From: Brevundimonas vesicularis
GTDB taxonomy: Bacteria; Pseudomonadota; Alphaproteobacteria; Caulobacterales; Caulobacteraceae
Assembly: GCF_027105095.1 (NCBI RefSeq)
Contig: NZ_CP114278.1
Span: forward strand, 2,418,001 to 2,482,000
Direction of reading: 5' to 3'
Length of the DNA stretch: 64,000 nt
Each line of letters begins with the position of its first letter. Within the stretch, counting starts at the first letter, position 1. The position numbers were made by a program, and so were the translations under genes. A model generated the notes under the pieces. It had not been told where the DNA came from. It worked only from the letters and a program-made list of their open reading frames with translations, and did no database searches. Of this stretch, positions 8,559 to 16,298 are shown one piece after another.

Positions 8559-10094
8559 TCAGTTCTGCGGCGCCGTGCGCACGACCTCGCCCTTGAGCTG
8601 AGCGTCGATCGGCGCGTCGACGGTGTCCGGCGTGGTCACGATCGGCGGCGAGGCCACGCGATCCAGCGTCTCGATCACGCCGTCCCACGGCAGGCCGCCG
8701 CGTCCCTTGACCTGGTCGTAGTTCGTCGCGGGATCATAGGCCTCGATCGTCGGGTTCAGGGCCGGGCCTTCCAGCTGGCCCATGGCGGCCAACAGCGAGG
8801 CGCGAGCGACGTATTCGGCGGCGCGGGCGCTGGCGACCGAAGTCTGGGCGTTCCGCAGCGCCAGTTCCTGGTTCAACACGTCAAGCGTGGTGCGCAGGCC
8901 GACTTGAGCTTCCTGGCGCACCCCTTCGGCCGCGACCGATGCGGCGCGAACGGCTTCCGTGCCGGCCGCGACCGTGGCGCGGGTCGACAGCACCTGGGCG
9001 TAGGCCGAGCTGACGTTCTGAAGCACGGTGCGGCGCTCGCCCTCGATGCCGATCTGGGCCGCGTTGGCGCGCTCCAAAGCCTGCGCGACGCGCGAGCGGT
9101 TCAGACCGCCGGTGAAGAGCGGCACAGACAGAGTGGCGCCGGCCGTGAAGCTGCGGCGATCGGCCAGTTGGCCCAGGTCGCCGAGATCATTGGAAGATCC
9201 GCCGTAGGAGGCGGTGGCGCGCACCGACGGCAGATATTCCGAACGGGCGGCGGCGACGGCGGCCTCGGCGCTTTGCAGTTGATAGGTCGCGGCCAGAACA
9301 GCGGGATTGCGCTGCAACGCCGTCTCGATGGCGACGTCGAAGTCGCTGGGAACCTCCGGCAGGACCGGCGCGGCTTCCAAGTCGGCCGGCGACTGGCCGA
9401 CGACGGCGGCATAGGCCGCGCGCGACGTGGACAGCTGGGCCTGGGCGTTCGCCAAGTCGGCTTCGGACTGCGCCTGCGAGGCTTCGGCCTGGGCCACGTC
9501 GGTGCGGGTGATCTCGCCGACCTCGAAGCGGGCGCTGGTTTCTTCCAGCTGGCGTTGCAGCACCGTCAGATTCTCTTGGCGGATACGCAGGATTTCCATG
9601 TCGCGGGTGACGTTCACATAGGCCTGGATCACCGACAGCATGACCGACTGCTCGATCTCACGCAGATTCTCACGGCCGGCCAGGACGCTGGCGCGGGCCT
9701 GGTCGATGGCGCGCGAGGTGCGACCGGCGGTCCAGACATTCTGGCTGACGCTGACGCCGACATTGGCGCCTTCGGTTTCGGACGATGAGGTCGTGACCTG
9801 GGTATCAGGTATGCCGTCGCCGTTCGTATCGACGAACTGGGTCACGGCGGGGAAGTCGCTGCGGGTGTAGTCCACGCCGGCCGAGGCGCCGATGGTCGGA
9901 CGCAGGCCCGACCGCGCCTGGACCACCGTCTCGTCCAGCGCACGCTGGTTGGCGCGTTGGGCCAGCAGGTTGGGGTTGGTCCGATAGGCCAGGGCGATGG
10001 CGTCCTGCAGCGTCTCGGCCCAGGCCGGCGCGCCCAGACCGGTCATCACGGCGACCACAGCGGCCGAAGCCAGCACACGCGAGCGTTTCAACAT
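8559..10094 (-). CDS. tolC: TolC-family outer-membrane efflux channel
   Basis: This is a 511-aa TolC-like protein. A signal peptide (MLKRSRVLASAAVVAVMTG to about AWA) is followed by two OEP repeats with long alpha-helical coiled-coil segments, for example AQAEASQAQSEADLANAQAQ and ALRNAQTSVASARAAEYVA. It likely forms the outer-membrane duct for type I secretion or RND efflux; the Caulobacter homologue at this locus is RsaF, the S-layer secretion channel. No type I ABC transporter or membrane-fusion protein is adjacent. The start at 10094 is chosen because the signal peptide begins there. Confidence 0.9.
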   Translation of the reverse strand: MLKRSRVLASAAVVAVMTGLGAPAWAETLQDAIALAYRTNPNLLAQRANQRALDETVVQARSGLRPTIGASAGVDYTRSDFPAVTQFVDTNGDGIPDTQVTTSSSETEGANVGVSVSQNVWTAGRTSRAIDQARASVLAGRENLREIEQSVMLSVIQAYVNVTRDMEILRIRQENLTVLQRQLEETSARFEVGEITRTDVAQAEASQAQSEADLANAQAQLSTSRAAYAAVVGQSPADLEAAPVLPEVPSDFDVAIETALQRNPAVLAATYQLQSAEAAVAAARSEYLPSVRATASYGGSSNDLGDLGQLADRRSFTAGATLSVPLFTGGLNRSRVAQALERANAAQIGIEGERRTVLQNVSSAYAQVLSTRATVAAGTEAVRAASVAAEGVRQEAQVGLRTTLDVLNQELALRNAQTSVASARAAEYVARASLLAAMGQLEGPALNPTIEAYDPATNYDQVKGRGGLPWDGVIETLDRVASPPIVTTPDTVDAPIDAQLKGEVVRTAPQN

Positions 10095-10234
10095 TGTCCG
10101 TCCTTGCGTGACGCTCCGAAGAACGCCCGAATGTTTTCTCAAGCGTAACTGCGGCCTGACCGAACCACACGCCAGTTAAGTTTTCTTCACGGTTGCGAAC
10201 GGGATTTCCGTCGCAACCGCGCGTCTCTTTGATC

Positions 10235-10864
10235 TTACAACGCGAAAGTGGGGGCGGGCTTCAGCTCGGCAAGGACCGCTGGCGACGAATCAAACAGTTC
10301 ACGGCGCGACAGGCCTTCGCGCGTCTGAACATACAGGGCCGCCTTGCCGATGGCGCCGCGGCGTTCGACCACGACGATCCGGCCGCCGGGACGCAGGGCC
10401 GCGCCCCACGATTCGGGCAGGCTCTCGACGCCGCCTTCGGAAATGATCAGATCCCACCCTTCGCCGGTCGGTCGGACCAACGGCGCGACGACCGTGGTCA
10501 CGCCTTCGTCCGCCAGAGCCTCGCCGACCACGGCGAAAACGGCGGCGTCCGATTCCTGAGCTGTGACGCTGACACCCATACGGGCCAGCAGCGCGGCGGC
10601 ATAGGGCGCGGCGATGGCCAGGGCCTTCTCGCCTTCGCGTGCATCGGCCGCTTGCAGCAGCTTGGCGACGTCGCGCGCCGGCATCAGGCGGCGCTCGCCT
10701 GCGATCACCACCGATTCTTCGGAATAGGCGGCGAAGGCGCGATCAGGCGCGCAGAACTTTTCACGCGGCACGGCCATCATGGCCAGGTGAATCGCGCGAT
10801 CCGTCACGTCGTTCACTCGCACCTGCGAGTCGACCATGGCCTTGCGCTCTGCGGTGAAATCCAT
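10235..10864 (-). CDS. Pcm-like protein with degenerate SAM motif
   Basis: This 209-aa protein has the protein-L-isoaspartate O-methyltransferase (PCMT) layout: an N-terminal MVDSQVRVNDVTDRAIHLAM, a VPREKFCAPDRAFAAY region, and a C-terminal ALRPGGRIVVVERRG strand. The SAM-binding motif I, usually a Gly-rich VLEIGTGSGY, here reads ALAIAAPYAAALLA, so the glycines are lost. SAM binding and repair activity are doubtful. It is transcribed toward tolC with 140 nt between them, the same order as in Caulobacter. Confidence 0.7.
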   Translation of the reverse strand: MDFTAERKAMVDSQVRVNDVTDRAIHLAMMAVPREKFCAPDRAFAAYSEESVVIAGERRLMPARDVAKLLQAADAREGEKALAIAAPYAAALLARMGVSVTAQESDAAVFAVVGEALADEGVTTVVAPLVRPTGEGWDLIISEGGVESLPESWGAALRPGGRIVVVERRGAIGKAALYVQTREGLSRRELFDSSPAVLAELKPAPTFAL

Positions 10865-10998
10865 CTGTAGGCAGCCTTCAACGATAATCCGGGAGGAAAA
10901 CTCGCGCGCTTATAGGTCCGTGCGTTGCAGCGGACAATCCGATCTGATAGCGAACGCCCCTCGCGATGATCGCCCCCGAGAAATCGGGGACAAAAAGC

Positions 10999-11072
10999 GG
11001 CCTGATGGCGGAGTGGTGACGCAGAGGACTGCAAATCCTTGCACCCGGGTTCGATTCCCGGTCAGGCCTCCA
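10999..11072 (+). tRNA. tRNA-Cys (GCA)
   Basis: This 74-nt cloverleaf has acceptor stem GGCCTGA pairing with TCAGGCC, anticodon loop CTGCAAA with anticodon GCA, T arm GGGTTCGATTCCC, U73 discriminator (expected for tRNA-Cys) and encoded CCA. A strong terminator follows. Confidence 0.95.
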
Positions 11073-11089
11073 TCGCGACGATACGGACG

Positions 11090-11113
11090 AAGGCCGCCCC
11101 TCGGGGCGGCCTT
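11090..11113 (+). terminator. Rho-independent terminator of tRNA-Cys
   Basis: A perfect 11-bp stem AAGGCCGCCCC / GGGGCGGCCTT with a 2-nt loop is followed by CGCGTTTTC. It lies 17 nt after the tRNA and also just beyond the 3' end of the convergent SpoU gene, so it may work in both directions. Confidence 0.75.
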
Positions 11114-11120
11114 CGCGTTT

Positions 11121-11954
11121 TCAGCTTCCAGCAAGCGCCGTGGTCGTCAGATGATGAAGCGCAACCGCACTCGTCGCCGCGACATTCAGCGAATCGAAAC
11201 CGCCCGCCATAGCGATGCCGATCGGCCGGCAACGGTCGATCAAATCCTTGGGCAGCCCCCGACCTTCGGACCCCAGCATCAGAGCGACCGGTCCGGCGCG
11301 CCTGTAGTCCGAAAGCCGCTCGGTCGACGAAGGCGTCAGCGCCAACACCTCGACGCCGGCCCGCCGCAGGGCCTCGATAATGTCTGTCGCGCCGACGACG
11401 ACGAACGGCGTACGCAGCACCGCGCCGACCGAAACGCGAATCGCCTTGCGGTAAAAGGGATCGCAGCAGGTCGGATCAAGCAGCACAGCCCTGGCGCCGA
11501 ACGCGGCGGCGTTCCTGAACAGGCCGCCGACATTGTCGTGGTTGCCGATCCCGCTGGCCAAGACGAACACGTCCTGCGGCCCGATATCCGCCAGCACTTT
11601 GTCCAGCGACAGGGGCTCGGGCTTTTGGCCCAAGGCCAGAATGCCCCGGTGCAGTTCGAAACCCGCGATCCGGTCTAGCACGGCTTGGCCCGCGACATAG
11701 ACGGGCGTCGCGGGCGGCAGAGACGTGATGACGTCGCCCAAGGCCGCAACGCGCTTTTCCGCCAGCAGCAGCGACAGGGGCCGACAGCGCGAAGCCATCG
11801 ACGCCAATCCACGCACCACCACCTCCCCTTCCGCGATGAACAATCCCTGACGACCCGTCAGATCGCGCTCGCGGATATCGCGATAGGCCGCAACACGCGG
11901 GTCTGCGGGATCGTCGATAAATATCGTTTCGATTGGCTCGTTTTCCCATTGCAA
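11121..11954 (-). CDS. SpoU/TrmH-family RNA 2'-O-methyltransferase
   Basis: This is a SPOUT-class RNA ribose methyltransferase of about 277 aa. Visible motifs are an N-terminal substrate-binding part (RDIRERDLTGRQGLFIAEGE), motif 1 ASGIGNHDNVGGLFRNAAAF, motif 2 ALMLGSEGRGL and motif 3 GGFDSLNVAATSAVAL. The open frame extends back into tRNA-Asn, and that extension (APQVGFEPTTSR...) is only the antisense of the tRNA. The start is therefore uncertain; I take the TTG at 11954, about 13 residues before the conserved DPADPRVAAY. No clear Shine-Dalgarno site supports it. The target RNA is unknown. Confidence 0.8.
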   Translation of the reverse strand: MQWENEPIETIFIDDPADPRVAAYRDIRERDLTGRQGLFIAEGEVVVRGLASMASRCRPLSLLLAEKRVAALGDVITSLPPATPVYVAGQAVLDRIAGFELHRGILALGQKPEPLSLDKVLADIGPQDVFVLASGIGNHDNVGGLFRNAAAFGARAVLLDPTCCDPFYRKAIRVSVGAVLRTPFVVVGATDIIEALRRAGVEVLALTPSSTERLSDYRRAGPVALMLGSEGRGLPKDLIDRCRPIGIAMAGGFDSLNVAATSAVALHHLTTTALAGS

Positions 11955-11998
11955 GATCGGAACAGCCGCTGCTATACGCCCGCCTCCCGAGCAGATGT

Positions 11999-12073
11999 TC
12001 CGCAGTAGCTCAGTGGTAGAGCAGCCGACTGTTAATCGGCTGGTCGTAGGTTCGAATCCTACCTGCGGAGCCA
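11999..12073 (+). tRNA. tRNA-Asn (GTT), integration target
   Basis: This 75-nt cloverleaf has acceptor stem TCCGCAG / CTGCGGA, anticodon GTT, T arm TAGGTTCGAATCCTA, G73 and an encoded CCA. Its 3' half, from 12025 onward, is repeated exactly at 23389-23437 and beyond, so it is the attachment site of the integrated element. The gene itself is intact. Confidence 0.95.
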
Positions 12074-12080
12074 CTCGGGG
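12025..12080 (+). repeat. attL: 56-bp core repeat in tRNA-Asn
   Basis: This copy spans the tRNA-Asn anticodon stem to 7 nt beyond the CCA. It is identical to 23389-23444 over all 56 positions; the flanks diverge at once on both sides. Confidence 0.93.
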
Positions 12081-12130
12081 GCATTGATCTGATTGAGTTT
12101 TTCGTTCTCAGATCAAACCTCACAGCGGCG

Positions 12131-12169
12131 CCCGTCAGACTCATTGTCGGCTCCCCGTCAGACTCTTTG
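12131..12169 (+). repeat. Tandem CCCGTCAGACTC repeats, putative integrase arm sites
   Basis: Two copies of CCCGTCAGACTC[A/T]TTG lie at 12131-12146 and 12154-12169, 23 nt apart, just inside attL and overlapping the integrase 3' end. The GTCAGAC core recurs near attR at 23354-23360, and inverted at 23290-23296. This is the arrangement expected of arm-type binding sites for a lambda-like integrase. Confidence 0.55.
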
Positions 12170-13382
12170 TTTCCACATTGTTCACGAGCCCGCGCTTGCG
12201 CTGGGCGTTCTCGGCGACCTGCGAATCGCGCGGCAGGTACTTCTGCAGGATCTGCTCGGCGCTGCTGATCTTGTGCCCAGTGATGGCGACAATCTCCGGC
12301 ACGGTGCATTGCGACCGAGCCAACTGCACGACGCAAGAGTGCCGCAGCTCCTTCAGCTTGAGAGGACGAGCGCCGCCGCTGATGGCCATGTCGCGAACCT
12401 TGGCGAACACTTTCGATGCTGCAATGTCGTCTGCCTCAAGGCGTCCGCCGATCAGGCGCGCATAGGGCCGCCCCACACGGGCGTCATGGAACAGATGCAG
12501 CCTTCCTACCGGGCGGTCGTCCAGCATGGCCTGCAGGCGGTCGCTGACGCGGATCGTGACCTTGCTGCCGGTCTTGCCTTGGGCGAACGAGAAGACGCCA
12601 CGCTGCGGGTCGTATTCCTCGCCGTAGCGGAAGAGGTACGCGTCGGTCAGGCGCTGCCCGATCTCCCACTCCATGAGCAGCAACTTGGCCATGTCCGCTT
12701 GACCCACGGCGACCGCCGCCCACGCATAGACCTCGACGTCCGCCTGTTCCCAGATCGTGACCTGGGTATCGGGCGCCGACATCTTGATGCGGCCTACGGG
12801 ATTGTCCGGCCGCCAGCCCATGTCGATGGCCTGATCCATGATCATCTTGAGGACGACCTTGACGTGGCGGCGCGTTGTGGGCGCGTGATCCAGCAGCGCC
12901 AGGAACGCCTCGACGTCGACCTTGCGCAGGCCCGACGGGTCCGGGTGCTTGTGGACCTCGGACCATGCCGCGATGTGCAGCCAGGACTTGTCGTAGCCGC
13001 GCTGCGTGCGCGGTCGCAGACCCTTGTACTGCTGCGTCTGACGCCAGGCGTCGTAAAGCGTACGCAGATTGCGGGGCGCGGTCTTGGGGTTCACGCCCTG
13101 GCGCAAGGCCTGCAAGCGATCAAACAGGCGCGCCGCATCCTGCTGAATCCGCGCGACCTCGCCGGCATCCTGTAGGTTCCCGGCGCGGCCCTCAGTGGGC
13201 AGCGGTATTGTCGATGGCCAGTCGTGCGGCCGGAGCCGTGGCGGCACTTCGAACAGCACCCGCGCCGTTCCGTCCTTTCGGACCCGGACGCTGACGTACT
13301 TGCCGAGATCGAGCTTTACGGAAGGCATCGGCGTCTGTGTGGCCCCAGGTCGGCGCTTCGGCCGCTGCTTGTTGTCGGTCAT
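12141..13382 (-). CDS. int: Tyrosine recombinase (phage integrase)
   Basis: This site-specific recombinase of about 413 aa excises or integrates the element. It has an N-terminal arm-binding type region, a SAM-like core-binding domain (TLYDAWRQTQQYKGLRPRTQ) and a catalytic domain. Catalytic landmarks are Arg in EIGQRLTDAY, ELRHSCVVQLAR, ITGHKISSAEQIL and the nucleophilic Tyr in LQKYLPRDS. In the usual HxLRH box the first His is replaced by Lys (KELRH), a known variation. The start at 13382 (MTDNKQRPKRRPG) or 13328 (MPSVKLDLGK) is more likely than 13457. It overlaps the upstream HTH gene. It lies right beside attL, as usual. Confidence 0.9.
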   Translation of the reverse strand: MTDNKQRPKRRPGATQTPMPSVKLDLGKYVSVRVRKDGTARVLFEVPPRLRPHDWPSTIPLPTEGRAGNLQDAGEVARIQQDAARLFDRLQALRQGVNPKTAPRNLRTLYDAWRQTQQYKGLRPRTQRGYDKSWLHIAAWSEVHKHPDPSGLRKVDVEAFLALLDHAPTTRRHVKVVLKMIMDQAIDMGWRPDNPVGRIKMSAPDTQVTIWEQADVEVYAWAAVAVGQADMAKLLLMEWEIGQRLTDAYLFRYGEEYDPQRGVFSFAQGKTGSKVTIRVSDRLQAMLDDRPVGRLHLFHDARVGRPYARLIGGRLEADDIAASKVFAKVRDMAISGGARPLKLKELRHSCVVQLARSQCTVPEIVAITGHKISSAEQILQKYLPRDSQVAENAQRKRGLVNNVETKSLTGSRQ

Positions 13383-13566
13383 CTTGCACCAATCCAAAGG
13401 CGCGGAGAACGTCATTGCGGTTGAAGAGGAGCTGTGCGCCGCGGTCGCAGGGCTCAAGGACGATGGCGCCGGACTTTCGCCGGCGGGAGAATGTCTCGGT
13501 GGTGATGCGGCGCCATGCGCAGATCTCGCGCGTCGTCAGCACGTCACGGTCGGGCAAATCGCTCAC
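13192..13566 (-). CDS. Excisionase/AlpA-like HTH protein overlapping integrase
   Basis: This open frame codes for 124 aa. The first 60 residues look like a helix-turn-helix DNA-binding protein: VLTTREICAWRRITTETFSR, then RRRKSGAIVLEPCDRGAQLLFNRNDVLRAF, resembling AlpA/MerR-like excisionases. The rest, from about residue 62, overlaps the integrase start in another frame and looks like a shadow. The true product may be short, or be joined to integrase by frameshifting; neither is proven. It probably regulates excision. Confidence 0.6.
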   Translation of the reverse strand: MSDLPDRDVLTTREICAWRRITTETFSRRRKSGAIVLEPCDRGAQLLFNRNDVLRAFGLVQDDRQQAAAEAPTWGHTDADAFRKARSRQVRQRPGPKGRNGAGAVRSAATAPAARLAIDNTAAH

Positions 13567-13796
13567 GACAATATCCTCGCCTGATCTTTAACAGACACTC
13601 GAAGCGGTCTTTCACGCGCGGGGTTGTCCAAAAAGGTAATCCTGTCATTTTTTATGCAACCGATCAGGTAATCGGTCAGTTTTTCGCCGCCCAAAGCCTT
13701 TTGAACATGACAGGCCCAAAGCTCTAAATCCTCACCGCGAACGAAGGCGAATCCTTCTGGTGCAACCTCGATGCCGTTCGATTTCAATAAGGCCAT
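13563..13796 (-). CDS. Small phage hypothetical protein
   Basis: This is a 77-aa protein with no recognised domain (MALLKSNGIEVAPEGFAFVR...). Its stop overlaps the start of the HTH gene, and its ATG at 13796 directly abuts the stop of the upstream small membrane gene. It is part of the coupled leftward array of the prophage. Confidence 0.55.
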   Translation of the reverse strand: MALLKSNGIEVAPEGFAFVRGEDLELWACHVQKALGGEKLTDYLIGCIKNDRITFLDNPARERPLRVSVKDQARILS

Positions 13797-13967
13797 CTAT
13801 CCCTCCCTCTTCCCATCCGCGTCGGATTTCTTGCCTGCCACCCAAAGTGCACCAATGCAGAACGACATGGCCGCAACAGCGATGGTCAGGCTGACGCCAA
13901 CCCCGAACAGCCATTTGATGATCTCAAGAACCAACATCGTCACAGCGGCCCAAAGAGCGGTTCTCAT
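13797..13967 (-). CDS. Small two-helix membrane protein in prophage
   Basis: This is a 56-aa gene, translation from ATG 13967 to TAG 13799-13797. Two hydrophobic segments (about residues 4-24, ALWAAVTMLVLEIIKWLFGV, and 25-45, SLTIAVAAMSFCIGALWVAG) are followed by a charged tail KKSDADGKREG. A purine-rich Shine-Dalgarno (GGGGGAGGGAG) precedes the ATG. The size and topology would fit a holin or a superinfection-exclusion protein, but no lysin gene remains nearby. Function is inferred from shape only. Confidence 0.6.
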   Translation of the reverse strand: MRTALWAAVTMLVLEIIKWLFGVGVSLTIAVAAMSFCIGALWVAGKKSDADGKREG

Positions 13968-14020
13968 TCTCCCTCCCCCTTCCCATTGCGGGCGAGGAAG
14001 GCCCGGGCGGTGCTGGTCAT
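13964..14020 (-). CDS. Possible 18-aa leader-like ORF
   Basis: ATG at 14020 overlaps the stop of the upstream 158-aa gene (ATGA at 14017-14020), and its own TGA overlaps the ATG of the small membrane gene (AATGA at 13964-13967). The peptide would be MTSTARAFLARNGKGEGE. The double coupling suggests it may be translated, but it is too short to prove. Confidence 0.25.
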   Translation of the reverse strand: MTSTARAFLARNGKGEGE

Positions 14021-14493
14021 CGGCTTGGCCCTTCCAGCATCAGCGCCGTCGGCATCGAGCCGCGCTCATAGGCGATAGCTATCTGCGGCTGCATGAACTC
14101 GCCGACGGTCTGGCCATCCGGCAGGACGGTGTGGGCTAGGAACTCGTCCTCGATGGTCGTGATGCCCGCCGCGACTGCCTCCAGCTTCGCCTTGATGACG
14201 AGGGCCAGGGCACGCCACCGTTGGCGCCCAGCCTGCTCCCACGCCTTTTCCGCTTCGGCAGGCGAGCGCAGAGTCCCGCGTGCCGGAGTGTGAGTGAACT
14301 CGCGTGCTTTCGGATCCGGCATCGGAAGCAGGAACTTCACCATGCGGTCGGAAATGCGGAACCCGATCATCGCCCGCGTGTCCTCGGTCGCATACATGAA
14401 CGACGTGGCGCCGTAGCGTTTCAGGGTCGCTTCGATCTCAGACCGGCTGCGATCCTGGCTGACGGACGTGTCGGCTGCGTATCGGGCGCTCAT
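14017..14493 (-). CDS. Phage-type conserved hypothetical protein
   Basis: This 158-aa protein belongs to a type seen often in alphaproteobacterial phages: SRSEIEATLKRYGATSFMYA, MIGFRISDRMVKFLLP, and RQRWRALALVIKAKLEAVAA, ending in TVGEFMQPQIAIAYERGSMP. The family function is unknown. It is coupled by a 4-bp overlap to its upstream neighbour. Confidence 0.7.
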   Translation of the reverse strand: MSARYAADTSVSQDRSRSEIEATLKRYGATSFMYATEDTRAMIGFRISDRMVKFLLPMPDPKAREFTHTPARGTLRSPAEAEKAWEQAGRQRWRALALVIKAKLEAVAAGITTIEDEFLAHTVLPDGQTVGEFMQPQIAIAYERGSMPTALMLEGPSR

Positions 14494-14885
14494 TTCTGTT
14501 CACCTGTCGGGGCGGCGGGAAGCCCATAGGATTCGCGGTATCGCTCTAGTCCTTCGCTGTCGGTCAGGAAGGTGACTATCTGCTTGGCGGCTTCTGCATG
14601 GTCCTCTTCGCCCCACTCGTCGAAAAGTGCGATGAGGAAATCGGGAAGCTCAGCGATCCGTTCAGCACGCATCCCGCCCCCTGGCAGCGGCGATGCGGGT
14701 GCGGGCAATGATCCGTCTTCGCGCATGGTGTTGAAGTTTCGTACAGCCTGTTCGTACTGACGCCGCTTCAACTCGCCCCATGTGACGGTCTCTCCGGTTT
14801 CGATCTTGAACAGCATGTCATCGCTCAACTCGACGGTAGGCATGCTCGGCACCAGGCGCAGCGCATCGGTGGGGTTATGGGTCAT
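14490..14885 (-). CDS. Prophage hypothetical protein
   Basis: This 131-aa protein has no motif I recognise. It has an acidic C-terminal half (LIALFDEWGEEDHAEAAKQI). ATGA overlaps link it to genes on both sides. Confidence 0.55.
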   Translation of the reverse strand: MTHNPTDALRLVPSMPTVELSDDMLFKIETGETVTWGELKRRQYEQAVRNFNTMREDGSLPAPASPLPGGGMRAERIAELPDFLIALFDEWGEEDHAEAAKQIVTFLTDSEGLERYRESYGLPAAPTGEQK

Positions 14886-15040
14886 TGGGGCGTGTCCTTG
14901 GTTTCCGCTTCCCGAGCGCGCTCACGGCGATACCTCAGGTCAAAAGCCTCCCCTTGCGTGTCTGCGCTTTTCCAAGCGTCGGGATCGCGCTGACGTGCCT
15001 TCCATTCGAGGCTTTCGGGCAATGTCTGAAAATCCCTCAC
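14882..15040 (-). CDS. Small prophage hypothetical protein, GTG start
   Basis: This is a 52-aa charged protein ending RRERAREAETKDTPQ. I chose the GTG at 15040 because GTGA there overlaps the stop of the upstream gene (15037), matching the pattern in the whole array. An ATG at 15088 would give 68 aa but would overlap by 52 nt. Confidence 0.5.
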   Translation of the reverse strand: MRDFQTLPESLEWKARQRDPDAWKSADTQGEAFDLRYRRERAREAETKDTPQ

Positions 15041-15321
15041 TTCTGTGTCTCCTGCTGTAGGGCGGCGAGGGCGAGGTCGCGCGACCATCCGGCGGCAGCG
15101 CTGTTTTCTGCGATCTCGGTCAACGCCTTCGCCAGCCTATCCGCTCGGGCTTCGGCTGCGTCGATCCTGGCTTGAGCGGATGCGGCGGTTACGAGGGGTT
15201 CGGGGTTGGTGTCGTTCGGGCCGGGGTTGGCGACCAACCAGCAAGCACCGACGCCAGCGTTGAAAACTCGATAGCCGAAATAATCCAGCCCCGACGTGTT
15301 CGCGTTAGAGGGGGCGGTCAT
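15037..15321 (-). CDS. Prophage hypothetical protein
   Basis: This is a 94-aa protein with an aromatic N-terminal part (GLDYFGYRVFNAGVGACWLV) and an Ala-rich helix (AQARIDAAEARADRLAKAL) likely to form a coiled coil. It is coupled to both neighbours. Function unknown. Confidence 0.5.
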   Translation of the reverse strand: MTAPSNANTSGLDYFGYRVFNAGVGACWLVANPGPNDTNPEPLVTAASAQARIDAAEARADRLAKALTEIAENSAAAGWSRDLALAALQQETQK

Positions 15322-15416
15322 TGGGGTGTTCCGTGCGCAGGGCGAGCGTCAAGCAGGCTCTCGGTTAGGGCCTCCAAAATGTCGTGGTCGGTAACATCTG
15401 GGGTGTTGAGGCTCAT
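15318..15416 (-). CDS. Very short ORF at deletion junction
   Basis: This 32-aa ORF (MSLNTPDVTDHDILEALTES...) ends with an ATGA overlap into the next gene. It lies at the point where the leftward early array meets the rightward tail module, so it may be the 3' remnant of a longer gene. The open frame can be read back to 15725, but there it is antisense to the tail gene. Confidence 0.35.
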   Translation of the reverse strand: MSLNTPDVTDHDILEALTESLLDARPAHGTPQ

Positions 15417-15446
15417 GACGCTGCGGGCAAATATGATTGCGGAAGC

Positions 15447-15866
15447 GGCGGCCGCGACGACTATAACTTCACGCTGGTAAGGCGTCTGTGGCCCGCCGAG
15501 GTCGTCAACATCCGCTACGTCATGGCGAACGGCTGCCGGCTCAAGACTGGCGACTACAGCATCGAGAGCGGACGCCTGCTGACGCGCGGTCGCTATGAGA
15601 CCGACGGCCTCCAGATCGTCGCCACGGTCCGCGCGCACGAGTCGACGTGGCCCGGTGACCTGTCGGAGGCGATCGTCACCCGCCTGCAGGCCCTGTTCCT
15701 GGAGGCGCTGTGCGACAAGCCGCAAGACGCCCGTCTGAAAGAGCGCGACGCAGACCAGAAGCTGCGTGACGCGATCGTGCGCGACAAGCGCCAGGAACCC
15801 GGCGTCGCCGCCACGGCCTCGCCGTTGGCTGACGTGTGGCGAGGCGGTCGCGCGAGGCGCTTCTGA
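15447..15866 (+). pseudogene. Tail tubular protein A-like, 5'-truncated
   Basis: The frame encodes about 140 residues resembling the C-terminal part of T7 gp11-like tail tubular protein A: RLWPAEVVNIRYVMANGCRL, YSIESGRLLTRGRYE, and AHESTWPGDLSEAIVTRLQA, ending DVWRGGRARRF. The N-terminal part is missing; the frame opens next to the leftward gene array at a probable deletion junction. The stop overlaps the start of the next gene (TGATG), as is normal for tail tubular A followed by B. Confidence 0.5.
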
Positions 15867-16257
15867 TGGCGCGTCGTTTCCCCTTCATCACCAGCATGGC
15901 CGCCGGCGAGATCGCCGAGGAATACCTGCTGCGCACCGACCTGCAGGTCCGCAATGAGGCATCGCGCCGGTTTCGCAATGCGCTGAACCTGGCGGGCGGT
16001 GGATTCAAGCGCCGGTGGGGGACGGCCGATGTCGCCGCCCTTCCCGCCCTGTCGCGCCTCGAAACCTACGGTATCGGCGAGGACGACGCGCGGTTGCTGG
16101 TCTTCAGCGAAGGCCGGTTCGAGGTCCGCACGTTGGACGGCGCCACGGTGCAGGCGATCACCGCGTCCGTGCCGTGGGTCGCAGCCGATCTGTTCAAGAT
16201 GCAGATCGCCATCGAGGACGGCAAGATCGTCGTGGCCTGCGGCGCGCGTGCGGGCGC
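15866..16257 (+). pseudogene. Tail tubular protein B-like, 3'-truncated
   Basis: ATG 15866 opens about 130 residues resembling the start of podovirus tail tubular protein B (T7 gp12): MARRFPFITSMAAGEIAEEY, NALNLAGGGFKRRWGT, ARLLVFSEGRFEVRTL. Full-length proteins are several times longer. Similarity stops near 16257, where plausible coding sense shifts to another frame, that of the large virion protein. This marks a second deletion junction. Confidence 0.5.
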
Positions 16258-16298
16258 CGACGAACGAAGGCGAGCGTCCGGAGACCGTGACCGGCCGG

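Noticed and set aside
11955..12074. N-terminal extension of the SpoU gene (APQVGFEPTTSR...)
   Set aside because: This is the antisense translation of tRNA-Asn, a well-known false peptide.
15999..16298. Upstream part of the large phage frame
   Set aside because: It lies under the tail tubular B-like frame and has an Arg/Ser-rich shadow composition.
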